A stretch of 64,000 nucleotides of DNA, taken from Actinoalloteichus_B caeruleus (GTDB lineage: Bacteria > Actinomycetota > Actinomycetes > Mycobacteriales > Pseudonocardiaceae). The stretch lies in NCBI RefSeq assembly GCF_000718005.1, contig NZ_JODV01000001.1; one strand, 5' to 3'. Shown here piece by piece: positions 50,756 to 59,219 of this stretch. Positions within the stretch are counted from its first letter, which is position 1, and every line of letters begins with the position of its first letter. The notes beneath the pieces were generated by a model. That model did not search any database. It saw only the letters and a program-made list of their open reading frames with translations, and had not been told where the DNA came from. The position numbers were made by a program, and so were the translations under genes.

Positions 50756-51898
50756 TCAGCCGGCGTAGCGGGTGAGGCCGTGCTCGGCCCCTCCCCGGCT
50801 GAGGACGACCTCCTCGGTCCGCGCCAGCGCCTCGGCCCGACCGGGGGCCTCGATGTCGGCGGTGGTGAGATCCACCAGGCGGATCGGTGGGCCGAGTTCG
50901 ACCAGCGTCGGCACGTACTCCGCGACGGTGACCGCCCAGTCGCCCGCCTCGTCCCGCTCGAAGGTGAAGCGCGCGGCCACGCCCTCCTCGGTGATGCCGC
51001 GCGGCTCCGCGTGCCTGGCCACGTGGTTGCCGAGCCCGTAGGTGACCCACTTGCCGTTGATCCGCTCGAACGGCTGCACGGAGTGGGCGTGGTGACCGAT
51101 GATCAGGTCGATCGCGTCGTCGGCCAGCAACAGCTCGGCGAGGTCCTGCTGTTCCTGGGTCGGCTCGTGCACGTACTCCACACCCCAGTGCAGGCTGGCG
51201 ACCACGACCTCGGCGCCGGCCTCCCTGGCTCGGCGGGCCCCGGCGAGGATCTCCTCCGGGTCGAGCGTGTTGGACATCCAGGGCTTGCCCTCGGGGAGGG
51301 GCACTCCGTTGAAGCTGAAGGTGTGGGAGATGTGCGCGACTCGCGCGCCGTTCACCTCGCGGACGAGCGGGGTGAGGGCCTCCTCCTCGGTCCTGGCGGC
51401 TCCCGCCTGGCCGAGCCCAACGTCATCCAGGGCTTCCAGGGTGCGGATGACCCCCTCCTCGCCCTGGTCGACCGTGTGGTTGGAGGCGGTGGTGCAGACG
51501 TCGTAGCCGGTGGCGGCGAGTCCCGTGACGACCTCCGGTGGCGCGCTGAACCTGGGCCAGCCGAGGAACGGGCCCTCGGCGGGCGCGATCGGCACCTCCA
51601 GGTGGCACAGTGCCACGTCGGCGTCCTCCACGAGGGGAGCGACCCCGGCGAACAGGGGCCGGAAGTCCCGCTCCCCCTCGCCCGTCTCCGCGGCGTCCAG
51701 CTCCGCCTGCTCGGTCAACGCCGGGTGGACGAGGACGTCGCCGGTGGCCACCAACACGAACGTGTCGTCGGGTGCCTGGGCCGCTCCGGCCCCGGCGGCG
51801 TCCAGCTCGGGAGGCCGGGCCACCACCGGTGAACCCCCGGTGCAACCGGCCGCGAGCAGGGACAGGGCAAGTGCCAGCGTCGGCACCCGGTAGCGCAT
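50756..51898 (-). CDS. CapA-family lipoprotein (metallophosphatase-like)
   Basis: A 380-aa lipoprotein with lipobox LLAAGC (about residue 18). The fold is the CapA/PGA_cap metallophosphoesterase type: VATGDVLVHPALTEQA, EDADVALCHLEVPIAP, TTASNHTVDQG, VVVASLHWGVEYVHEPTQEQQ, LIIGHHAHSVQPFE and VTYGLGNHVA provide the metal-binding Asp, His and Asn residues. CapA proteins take part in poly-gamma-glutamate capsule synthesis, but many actinobacterial homologues lack other cap genes, as here. GGAGGACCGAG precedes ATG 51898. Confidence 0.9.
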   Translation of the reverse strand: MRYRVPTLALALSLLAAGCTGGSPVVARPPELDAAGAGAAQAPDDTFVLVATGDVLVHPALTEQAELDAAETGEGERDFRPLFAGVAPLVEDADVALCHLEVPIAPAEGPFLGWPRFSAPPEVVTGLAATGYDVCTTASNHTVDQGEEGVIRTLEALDDVGLGQAGAARTEEEALTPLVREVNGARVAHISHTFSFNGVPLPEGKPWMSNTLDPEEILAGARRAREAGAEVVVASLHWGVEYVHEPTQEQQDLAELLLADDAIDLIIGHHAHSVQPFERINGKWVTYGLGNHVARHAEPRGITEEGVAARFTFERDEAGDWAVTVAEYVPTLVELGPPIRLVDLTTADIEAPGRAEALARTEEVVLSRGGAEHGLTRYAG

Positions 51899-52142
51899 CT
51901 CGGTCCTCCAGCCGACACCCACACGGCAGGTGGCCCCAGTCGGGCCACCAGCGGTCACGCCCTGAAGGCGAGAACCGGCATCACCAACCGTACGGGTGTC
52001 CCTCGGACAGCGCTTACAAATACTCTAGGTAGCCTCATCTCCCGGTGATCGATTTTTTTGTACGCTGAAAACACCCATACGGCCTAACCGACTGGCGCCA
52101 ACCCGTCGCCCGCAACCGAGGGTGACCAGCGAGGTGAACCCG

Positions 52143-52547
52143 ATGCCGGCGACGCGCAGCTTCTACTTCTACCGACGGGTGGCCGGCACCGACGCTGTCT
52201 ACGGGGCGTGCACGAACCAGATCGAGTTGAGCGAGGACAGGAACCGCCTGCATCTCCGGCTCGCCTCCACGGCGAAGTTCGCGGTCACCCTGGAGTGGCG
52301 CGGCCTCTTCCACCTGATCGAGGCGCTCAGCACGGAGATGCGCTTCGGAGTGGCGTGCCGGCACGAGACCGAGGGGCCGGTCACCCTCGTCGTCGAACCC
52401 GACGGGAACGACATGACGCTGTCGCTGCGCATCGAGGGCAGCCCCATCACCGTCGCCTTCACCCCCCGCCAGACCACCGAGCTGATCAGTCACCTGCGAA
52501 CGGGCCTTCGGCACATCGAGGCGACGAGACCGGGCCGTCTGCTCTGA
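52143..52547 (+). CDS. Unrecognised 134-aa protein
   Basis: A soluble alpha/beta protein starting MPATRSFYFYRRVAGTDAVYG, with FAVTLEWRGLFHLIEALSTEMRFG in the middle and a helical end TTELISHLRTGLRHIEA. I do not recognise the family. ATG 52143 has GAGG 8 nt upstream; GTG 52122 would add seven residues. Codon usage is normal for the genome. Upstream, 51960-52090 is unusually AT-rich (a run of seven Ts at about 52048-52056) and probably holds its promoter and that of capA. Confidence 0.68.
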   Translation: MPATRSFYFYRRVAGTDAVYGACTNQIELSEDRNRLHLRLASTAKFAVTLEWRGLFHLIEALSTEMRFGVACRHETEGPVTLVVEPDGNDMTLSLRIEGSPITVAFTPRQTTELISHLRTGLRHIEATRPGRLL

Positions 52548-53016
52548 GGACCCCCTCAGGCGTCGAGGAGCACCCGGATCGGGGTTCGACGCCCAGCACC
52601 GCCCTGACCCGGCTGACGAGTGGGCGTTGGCCAGCAGCTCCGGGAACTGGGCGGAGAACCCGTGGCCGGAGATCGACGCGCCACCCAGGGCACCGGAGGG
52701 GTTGTGGTTGTCGCGCGGGTTGTCGGCGTGGGGTGCGGTGGCCGGCGGGTGCTCGGCGTGGTCGTGCGCGGACCTTGACCTGGTCGTCGGACCCGGCCGA
52801 GGAATTCCAGTTCGCCCGCCATGTTCCACCGGGGAACGGACGCCTCGCTCCCCGACAGGGCGGGGCACCCCGCTCGACCTCGCCCGGTGCCGACCTCACG
52901 CCAGGACGGACGGCCCCCCACCAGGCGGTTCCCCGGATCCGCCTCGGACGGGGTCAAGGGGCGGGATCGGGGCCATCCCCGATGGATCGGCGACGCGCCC
53001 CGGCCAGAGTGGTGGC
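52548..53016. other. Gene-free stretch
   Basis: About 470 bp between the 134-aa protein gene and pspC. Open frames cross it but have shadow-like composition. I see no RNA gene or terminator. A CAGAGT hexamer at 53005-53010, 6 nt before the pspC ATG, is a weak leaderless -10 candidate. Confidence 0.4.
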
Positions 53017-53238
53017 ATGGCTGACGGGAACTTCACCAGCAGGATCCGACGCCGGTTCCGCAGGAGCACCACTGACCGGATGCTCGGCGGGGTCTGCGGC
53101 GGGATCTCCGACCTGACCGGCGTCGACACCCCCCTGGTACGGGTGGGTTTCCTGGTGCTCACGCTGGCGAGCTTCGGTATCGCCGTCGTGCTCTACCTGG
53201 GCTGTTGCCTCCTCGTGCCGGAGCGGGGCACCGACTGA
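53017..53238 (+). CDS. PspC-domain membrane protein
   Basis: A 73-aa PspC-domain protein. RRSTTDRMLGGVCGGISDLTGVDTPLVRVGF followed by one long hydrophobic segment (VLTLASFGIAVVLYLGCCLLVP) is the complete domain, split as residues about 15-45 and 46-68. PspC proteins are membrane stress sensors related to phage shock systems. The ATG lacks a ribosome site and may be leaderless. Confidence 0.88.
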   Translation: MADGNFTSRIRRRFRRSTTDRMLGGVCGGISDLTGVDTPLVRVGFLVLTLASFGIAVVLYLGCCLLVPERGTD

Positions 53239-53382
53239 CGACCGCCGCCACCGGCACTGGGAGGACACCGGCACCACACCAGCTCGGGTCCTCCCGCCGC
53301 GAGCGGTCAGCGAGCACTCCCGTGCGCGGCCCGGTCGGACGCCCCACCCGGTCACCGCCTCCCCCGGTCCCGGAACACGGCG

Positions 53383-53417
53383 AAGGGGCCGGCCCGCGAG
53401 ACGCGGACCGGCCCCTT
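53383..53417 (-). terminator. Strong hairpin after groEL
   Basis: A 15-bp stem with one mismatch and an AGA/TCT triloop: outer arms AAGGGGCCGG (53383-53392) and CCGGCCCCTT (53408-53417), inner arms 53394-53398 and 53402-53406. It lies 25 nt after the groEL stop on the minus strand. Confidence 0.85.
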
Positions 53418-53441
53418 GTCGACCAGCGGTCGTGGAACGGC

Positions 53442-55061
53442 TCAGAAGTCCATCCCGCCGGCGTCGGGAGCGGCCGGGGCCTTCTCCTTCTCCGGCTTGT
53501 CGGCCACGACGGCCTCCGTGGTCAGGAACAGACCGGCGATGGAGGCGGCGTTCTGCAGCGCGGAACGGGTCACCTTCACCGGGTCGGTGATACCGGCCTC
53601 GACGAGGTCCTTGTAGGAGCCGCTGGCGGCGTCCAGACCCTCGCCGGCCTTCAGGCCCTTGACCTTCTCGACCACGACGCCGCCCTCGAGACCGGCGTTC
53701 ACCGCGATCTGCTTGAGGGGGGCCTCGACGGCGACCTTGACGATGTTGGCGCCGGTGGCCTCGTCGGCGTCCAGCACCAGGTCCGCGAAGGCGGCCTCGG
53801 CGGCCTGCAGCAGGGCCACGCCACCACCGGCGACGATGCCCTCCTCCACGGCGGCCTTGGCGTTGCGCACCGCGTCCTCGATGCGGTGCTTGCGCTCCTT
53901 CAGCTCGACCTCGGTGGCCGCGCCGACCTTGATGACCGCGACGCCGCCGGCGAGCTTGGCCAGCCGCTCCTGCAGCTTCTCCCGGTCGTAGTCGGAGTCG
54001 CTGCGGTCGATCTCGCTGCGGATCTGGCTGACGCGACCGGCGATCTGCTCGGTGTCACCGGAGCCCTCGACGATGGTCGTCTCGTCCTTGGTGACGACGA
54101 CCTTGCGGGCCTGGCCGAGCAGGGACAGGTCGGCGTTCTCCAGCTTGAGGCCCACGTCCTCGCTGATGACCTGGCCACCGGTGAGGATGGCGATGTCCTG
54201 GAGGATCGCCTTGCGGCGGTCGCCGAAGCCGGGGGCCTTGACCGCGACCGACTTGAAGGTGCCGCGGATCTTGTTGACGACCAGGGTGGCCAGCGCCTCG
54301 CCCTCGACGTCCTCACAGATGATCAGCAGCGGCTTGCCGGCCTGCATGACCTTCTCCAGCAGCGGGAGCAGGTCCTTGACGTTGGAGATCTTCGAACCGA
54401 ACAGGAGGATGTACGGGTCCTCCAGGACCGCCTCCTGGCGGTCGGTGTCGGTCACGAAGTAACCCGAGATGTAGCCCTTGTCGAAGCGCATGCCCTCGGT
54501 GAGCTCCAGCTCGAGGCCGAAGGCGTTGCTCTCCTCGACGGTGATGACGCCTTCCTTGCCCACCTTGTCGAGGGCCTCGGCGATCAGCTCACCGATGCTG
54601 GAGTCGGCGGCGGAGATGCCGGCGGTGGCGGCGATCTGCTCCTTGGTCTCGACCTCCTTGGCGGCCTTCAGGAGCTGCTCGGCCACGGCGTCGACGGCCT
54701 TCTCGATGCCGCGCTTCAGGCTCAGCGGGCTCGCGCCGGCGGCAACGTTGCGCAGACCCTCGCGCACCAGGGCCTGAGCCAGCACGGTCGCGGTCGTGGT
54801 GCCGTCACCCGCGACGTCGTCCGTCTTCTTGGCTACCTCTTTGACGAGCTCGGCGCCGATCTTCTCCCACGGGTCCTCGAGCTCGATCTCCTTGGCGATC
54901 GAGACACCGTCGTTCGTGATCGTGGGGGCGCCCCACTTCTTCTCCAGGACGACGTTGCGACCCTTCGGGCCGAGCGTCACCTTGACAGCATCGGCGAGGG
55001 TGTTCATACCACGCTCGAGACCGCGGCGCGCGTCCTCGTCGAACGCAATCAACTTGGCCAT
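53442..55061 (-). CDS. groEL: Chaperonin GroEL (stand-alone copy)
   Basis: A 539-aa 60-kDa chaperonin. MAKLIAFDEDARRGLERGMN, KGRNVVLEKKWGAPTITNDGVSIA, DDVAGDGTTTATVLAQALV and EGIVAGGGVALL match GroEL throughout, and the C-terminus is the Gly-Met GGMDF type rather than His-rich, as in the main GroEL2 of mycobacteria. No groES is adjacent. Two CIRCE elements upstream indicate HrcA control. ATG 55061; the open frame further upstream overlaps the operator region. Confidence 0.97.
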   Translation of the reverse strand: MAKLIAFDEDARRGLERGMNTLADAVKVTLGPKGRNVVLEKKWGAPTITNDGVSIAKEIELEDPWEKIGAELVKEVAKKTDDVAGDGTTTATVLAQALVREGLRNVAAGASPLSLKRGIEKAVDAVAEQLLKAAKEVETKEQIAATAGISAADSSIGELIAEALDKVGKEGVITVEESNAFGLELELTEGMRFDKGYISGYFVTDTDRQEAVLEDPYILLFGSKISNVKDLLPLLEKVMQAGKPLLIICEDVEGEALATLVVNKIRGTFKSVAVKAPGFGDRRKAILQDIAILTGGQVISEDVGLKLENADLSLLGQARKVVVTKDETTIVEGSGDTEQIAGRVSQIRSEIDRSDSDYDREKLQERLAKLAGGVAVIKVGAATEVELKERKHRIEDAVRNAKAAVEEGIVAGGGVALLQAAEAAFADLVLDADEATGANIVKVAVEAPLKQIAVNAGLEGGVVVEKVKGLKAGEGLDAASGSYKDLVEAGITDPVKVTRSALQNAASIAGLFLTTEAVVADKPEKEKAPAAPDAGGMDF

Positions 55062-55209
55062 TGCGGTGTTGTCCTCCGGCGATTGGGCGCTGCGGGAACG
55101 TGGGTACCCACAGCAGGACACGTAATGGGCCAGGCTCGGTGCCCGCGACGGACGACTGACCGGTCTGCCCCTCCATGCGGGGCCCCTTGCCAGCCTCACC
55201 GTCCCGGCC

Positions 55210-55236
55210 TTGGCACTCACCAGTAGCGAGTGCCAG
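55210..55236. promoter_or_regulatory. CIRCE element 1 (HrcA operator) of groEL
   Basis: TTGGCACTC-N9-GAGTGCCAG, matching the consensus TTAGCACTC-N9-GAGTGCTAA with the exact 9-nt spacer. Confidence 0.88.
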
Positions 55237-55244
55237 TTCCGTGT

Positions 55245-55271
55245 TTAGCACTCTGCGGCGATGAGTGCAAG
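55245..55271. promoter_or_regulatory. CIRCE element 2 (HrcA operator) of groEL
   Basis: TTAGCACTC-N9-GAGTGCAAG. The left arm is identical to the consensus. The two elements are 35 bp apart centre to centre, with the groEL promoter probably between or overlapping them. Confidence 0.88.
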
Positions 55272-55396
55272 CGACAACGAGAGGGCGCGCCACACGCCCG
55301 CGAGGACACCCCCGCCGTGACCAGGCACGACCCGGAACGAGGCCGGCGGGAACCCTCGGGATTTCTCGTGCCGGCGCCCTCGGGGGCTGGAGGGTG

Positions 55397-56530
55397 TCAG
55401 GAGTTGACGATGACGACGACCAGCACGACGACCGCGACCAACGCCGCCAAGGCCATCAGCGGCAACACCCAACGGTTGCCACCCCCACCGCTGGAGGCGA
55501 ACGACGACGCGGACTGCGCCGGCGAGGGCGGCCGCAAGCGCATGGGCTCGGCGAGACCAGCGGGGCTCTGACGGGGCAGACCGGTGGGGCTGGACGGCGG
55601 CCCCGTCGGCACCCCAGGGCGCGCCCAGCCAGCGGCCGGCGTGCCCGGCCCTGGCACGGTCTCGCGGCCCACCGGCGGAGCGGGGTGGTCGGGCTGGGCG
55701 ACGCCCGCCAGCGCCGTCCTCGCGGCGGCCACGAGTTCCCGGCAGTTCGCGTACCGCTGGCCGGGGACCTTGGCCATCCCCCGGCGCAGGACCTCGTCGA
55801 TGGCCGGCGGGAGGGCGACGACCGAGCTGACGGCGGGAACCTCGCGACCCAGGTGACCCTCGATCACCTGCGGGACCTGCCCCCGGTACGGCGGGCGCCC
55901 GGTCAGGCAGGCGAAGAGCACGCACGCCAACGAGTAGGCGTCCGTCCTCGGGTCGACCGGTTCCCCGCGCAGGTGCTCGGGGGCGGCGTAGGTCGGCGAT
56001 CCGAGGAAGTCCCCGCCCTGGGTGCGGTGGCCGGTCGCGCCGCGCCGGGTGAGCCCGAAGTCGGCGAGGTAGACATGCTCCTCACTGGACTCCTTGCTGG
56101 TGACGAGCACGTTCGCCGGCTTGATGTCCAGGTGCACCAGACCCCGGTCGTGCAGCATGTCCAGCGCCTCGGCGACCTGCCCGAGCAGGGCGAGCGCTCG
56201 CTGCGGTGCCAGCGGACCGTCCTTGATGAGCGTCGCCATGTCGGCCCCGTCGACCAGCCGCATCGCGATGAAGAGGAGGCCGTCCACCTCACCGAAGTCG
56301 TACAGCGGCACGACGTTGGGGTGGTCGATCGCCGAGGTGTTCCGCGCCTCGTCGACGAAGCGTTCGCGGAACTCCGCGTCCCCGGACAGGTGCTCCGCGA
56401 TCACCTTGAGCGCCACCTTGCGGCCGAGGCGCTCGTCCGTGGCGCGGTACATGACGCTCATGCCACCTCGGCCGAGCACACCGTTGATCCGGTAGTGCCC
56501 CAATCGGCTTCCGGTGAGGTCCTCCGACAC
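55397..56530 (-). CDS. Membrane Ser/Thr protein kinase (PknB-like)
   Basis: A 377-aa kinase. Gly-loop GRGGMSVMY, ATP-binding Lys42 (VALKV), catalytic loop HLDIKPANVL (Asp135, with Leu in place of the usual Arg, so a non-RD kinase), DFG at 157-159, SPTYAAPEHL. A Pro-rich linker (about 275-345) leads to one C-terminal membrane segment (about 350-375) with almost no extracellular part, so no sensor domain. GTG 56530 is preceded by TAGGCT and a 7-nt gap, indicating a leaderless gene. Confidence 0.93.
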   Translation of the reverse strand: MSEDLTGSRLGHYRINGVLGRGGMSVMYRATDERLGRKVALKVIAEHLSGDAEFRERFVDEARNTSAIDHPNVVPLYDFGEVDGLLFIAMRLVDGADMATLIKDGPLAPQRALALLGQVAEALDMLHDRGLVHLDIKPANVLVTSKESSEEHVYLADFGLTRRGATGHRTQGGDFLGSPTYAAPEHLRGEPVDPRTDAYSLACVLFACLTGRPPYRGQVPQVIEGHLGREVPAVSSVVALPPAIDEVLRRGMAKVPGQRYANCRELVAAARTALAGVAQPDHPAPPVGRETVPGPGTPAAGWARPGVPTGPPSSPTGLPRQSPAGLAEPMRLRPPSPAQSASSFASSGGGGNRWVLPLMALAALVAVVVLVVVIVNS

Positions 56531-56537
56531 GACTCGC

Positions 56538-56543
56538 AGCCTA
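56538..56543 (-). promoter_or_regulatory. -10 box TAGGCT for leaderless kinase gene
   Basis: On the minus strand TAGGCT is followed by 7 nt and then GTG 56530. Confidence 0.6.
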
Positions 56544-56627
56544 ACGCTCGGTGATACCCGTCTACAGGCGCTTCACCGATCCCGCGGCCACCGGGCGCGG
56601 AAAGAGACGACGGGAACCACCTGCTCC

Positions 56628-57272
56628 TCAGGTCCTCACGGTACGGGCAACCCGCGTCTGGGTGAGCACGCGGGCCGGCCCCACGACGTCGAGGAGCAGC
56701 CCCGCGCCGGTCCGCACCGACTGCTCCCCCAGTTGGTCGAGCGCGCGGAGCCGCACCCTGGTGTCGTCCCGGTACCCGAGCACGTGCCCCGCGCTGAGCG
56801 TGATCACCTCCCCCGCCTTGAGGTTCACCACGTCCAGGCTGCCGTGGCAGGACAGGACGAGCGGGCCGTGCCCGCCGGCGTGCGTGAGGAACCCCTCGTC
56901 CGAGCCGAGCAGGGAGCGCAGGCCAGGCCAGTCCCGGTCGAAGACCACCGTGCCGGCGACGGCGAGCCAGGACCGGGCCCGAACGCACCACCCGGAACGC
57001 CCGTCCAGTTCCACGATGTAGAGGTCCCCGGCCTGGTTGGGCGCCACGTCCACCCACCCACCGGGGGGCGGAGCGGTGAAACCGGTGGCCTGGGTGCCGC
57101 CACCGCGCAACCCCCGTCCCGGGCCCCGACCGGTGGCGACCCGGCGCGACTCCACGGCCACGCCGAAGCTGGTCGCCATCATGGTTCCCACCTCCGCCAG
57201 GGCCTGCTCACCACCGCCGAGCACCAGCCGCGCCACCCCGTACCCCGGGGTGTGACGTGTCACGACCTGCAC
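56628..57272 (-). CDS. AIM24-family protein
   Basis: A 214-aa beta-rich protein of the AIM24/TIGR00266 family: YGVARLVLGGGEQALAEVGTMMATSFGV at the start, GDLYIVELDG, FLTHAGGHGPLVLSCHGSLDVVNLKAGEVITLSAGHVLGYRDD near the end. Function in bacteria is unknown. GTG 57272 has a GGAGGACTACCA ribosome site. It lies upstream of the kinase but with its own start region, divergent from moeA. Confidence 0.85.
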   Translation of the reverse strand: MQVVTRHTPGYGVARLVLGGGEQALAEVGTMMATSFGVAVESRRVATGRGPGRGLRGGGTQATGFTAPPPGGWVDVAPNQAGDLYIVELDGRSGWCVRARSWLAVAGTVVFDRDWPGLRSLLGSDEGFLTHAGGHGPLVLSCHGSLDVVNLKAGEVITLSAGHVLGYRDDTRVRLRALDQLGEQSVRTGAGLLLDVVGPARVLTQTRVARTVRT

Positions 57273-57416
57273 TGGTAGTCCTCCGTCCCTCGTACCCACC
57301 GCGTCCGAACCGGCCTCGGGTGGCCGCGCGCCCCGGGCGCGGACGATTCTGTGGCCCGCGTGAGCCCGGGCGAGTCGCGGGGCCGGTCCCACCGCCACGC
57401 AGGGCACCATGATCGG

Positions 57417-58679
57417 GTGGCCCAGGACAACAGGACACCTCCGCTGGTACCAGTCGAGGAACACCAGGAGCACGTCGCGAGCCTGCTGAGACCCACCGAG
57501 GTCACCAGGTCCCCGCTGGAGGAGTGCGCGGGACTCGCGATGGCGCGGGACCTGGTCGCCTCCATCCCGCTGCCCCCCTTCCGGAACTCCGCCATGGACG
57601 GCTACGCCGTCCGGTCCGTCGACGTCGCGGGAGCCTCACCGGACCGCCCCGTGCGACTGCCGGTGACCGCCGACCTGCCGGCCGGCGCGCCGGAGGTGCT
57701 GCCGTTGGCAGTGGGCAGCGCCCAACGGATCATGACCGGGGCCCCGCTACCGCTGGGCGCGGACTGCGTCGTCCCGGTCGAACACACCGACGGCGGGACC
57801 CGCGAGGTCGCGATCGGTCTCGCGCCCGAGGAAGGCCGCCACGTCCGGCGGGCGGGGGAGGACGTCCCGGCCGGCACCACGGTGCTGCGCCGGGGGAGCG
57901 AGCTGGGGCCGGCCCAGCTCGGCCTGGCCTCCGCGCTGGGCTTCGCGGAGCTCCCGGTGCGCCGTCGTCCCCGCGTCGTGGTCCTCTCGACCGGCTCCGA
58001 ACTCGTCGAGCCCGGCGAGCCGCTCGGCCTCGGGCAGATCTACGAGTCGAACGCCGTCATGCTCGTCACCGCCGTCCGGGAGGCCGGTGGCCACGCCACG
58101 GCGGTCCGGTTCGTACCCGACGACGTGGGCGCCCTCCATGAGGCGGTGCGGCCGCACCTGGCCGATGCCGACCTCCTGCTCACCACCGGCGGGGTCAGCG
58201 CGGGAGCCTACGAGGTCGTCAAGGACGCGCTCGCCGGTGAGGGGGTCACCTTCACCAAGGTCGCGATGCAACCGGGCATGCCGCAGGGCAGTGGTCGCTA
58301 CCGGGGCGTCCCCGTGGTGGCGTTGCCGGGGAACCCGGTCTCCGCGCTGGTGTCCTTCGAGGTCTTCGTGCGGCCGGCCCTCCGACGGGCGGCCGGGTTC
58401 GACGTGACCGACCGGCCCCGGTCCCGAGCGGTGCTCGAGGGCGCCGCCCTGTCCTCCCCCTCGGGCAAGCGGCAGTACCGCCGCGGCAGCTACCACCTGG
58501 AGACCGGAGCCGTCCGGGTGGTGGGAGCCGCCGGATCGCACCTGCTGTCCGCCCTGGCCGAGTCCAACTGCCTCGTGGAGATCGCGCCGGAGGTGACGGT
58601 GGTGGAGCCGGACACCCCAGTGGAGGTGCTCCTGCTCGGGGGGCCGAGCCGCACCGGTGGTGGACCCGGCGAGAACTGA
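57417..58679 (+). CDS. moeA: Molybdopterin molybdotransferase MoeA
   Basis: A 420-aa enzyme that inserts molybdate into adenylated molybdopterin. Family blocks: PLPPFRNSAMDGYAVR, GSAQRIMTGAPLPLGADCVVPVEHT, VVLSTGSELVEPGEPLGLGQIYESN, LLLTTGGVSAGAYEVVKDAL, and QPGMPQGSGRYRGVPVVALPGNPVSALVSFEVFVRP split over about residues 285-325. GTG 57417 starts the protein at VAQDNRTPPLVP; the in-frame ATG 57351 would add 22 unlikely residues. It completes the Moco genes in this window. Confidence 0.94.
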   Translation: MAQDNRTPPLVPVEEHQEHVASLLRPTEVTRSPLEECAGLAMARDLVASIPLPPFRNSAMDGYAVRSVDVAGASPDRPVRLPVTADLPAGAPEVLPLAVGSAQRIMTGAPLPLGADCVVPVEHTDGGTREVAIGLAPEEGRHVRRAGEDVPAGTTVLRRGSELGPAQLGLASALGFAELPVRRRPRVVVLSTGSELVEPGEPLGLGQIYESNAVMLVTAVREAGGHATAVRFVPDDVGALHEAVRPHLADADLLLTTGGVSAGAYEVVKDALAGEGVTFTKVAMQPGMPQGSGRYRGVPVVALPGNPVSALVSFEVFVRPALRRAAGFDVTDRPRSRAVLEGAALSSPSGKRQYRRGSYHLETGAVRVVGAAGSHLLSALAESNCLVEIAPEVTVVEPDTPVEVLLLGGPSRTGGGPGEN

Positions 58680-58723
58680 CTGGGTACCCGCGGCGAGGCG
58701 AGGTCGCCCCCCTCCGCCGGGGC

Positions 58724-58729
58724 TAGGGT
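58724..58729 (+). promoter_or_regulatory. -10 box TAGGGT for leaderless GlsB-like gene
   Basis: TAGGGT is followed by 7 nt and then ATG 58737. Confidence 0.65.
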
Positions 58730-58736
58730 TGGTCGG

Positions 58737-59006
58737 ATGGGCCTGTTGTCATGGATCGTGTTCGGAGCCATCGTCGGCTGGGCCGCCAACCTGGTGGTCG
58801 GGGGCCGGGAACGGGAACGCCAGGGTTGCCTGGTGAGCATCCTGGTCGGCGTCGTCGGCGCGGCCCTGGGCGGCCTCGTCTGGCGGTTGGTCACCGGGGA
58901 GGACCGGGCCTTCGCCTTCGACCTCCCCAGCATGGGTGTCGCGGCGGTGGGAGCCGTCCTGCTGCTGGTGGTCCTCCGGCTGCTGGGGACCCGCTCCCGG
59001 CGCTGA
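58737..59006 (+). CDS. GlsB/YeaQ/YmgE-like membrane protein
   Basis: An 89-aa protein with three hydrophobic segments. WIVFGAIVGWAANLVVGGRERERQGCLVSILVGVVGAALGGLV is the typical transglycosylase-associated (GlsB/YeaQ/YmgE) pattern over residues 6-48, with a third helix at about 65-83. The family is linked to envelope stress. Leaderless start. Confidence 0.85.
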   Translation: MGLLSWIVFGAIVGWAANLVVGGRERERQGCLVSILVGVVGAALGGLVWRLVTGEDRAFAFDLPSMGVAAVGAVLLLVVLRLLGTRSRR

Positions 59007-59113
59007 CGACCCCGGACGAGGCACCGGTCCCGGTCGTCGGCGTCAACTCGTCGACGCCCAAGTGGTCGACAAGGACGGCTTCCTCCGACGCCGCACGAGG
59101 TAACGACGATGAC

Positions 59114-59126
59114 TCACGATTCGTGA
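59114..59126. promoter_or_regulatory. 13-nt palindrome TCACGATTCGTGA
   Basis: Perfect 6-nt arms around one central T inside the AT-rich island between the GlsB-like gene and psd. Its regulator is unknown. Confidence 0.5.
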
Positions 59127-59155
59127 TCAACTCATTACCGGACGCTATTGATCCC

Positions 59156-59219
59156 CCGTGTCCTGGCTGAGTACGCTGGTCGCGCACGCAGGTCACGCCG
59201 TTCGGCGGCCAGGACACGG
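59156..59219. repeat. 12-nt inverted repeat with 40-nt loop
   Basis: CCGTGTCCTGGC (59156-59167) and GCCAGGACACGG (59208-59219) are perfectly complementary. They follow a TATTGAT -10-like hexamer by about 5-10 nt, so a transcript beginning here would fold into a stem-loop. Confidence 0.6.
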
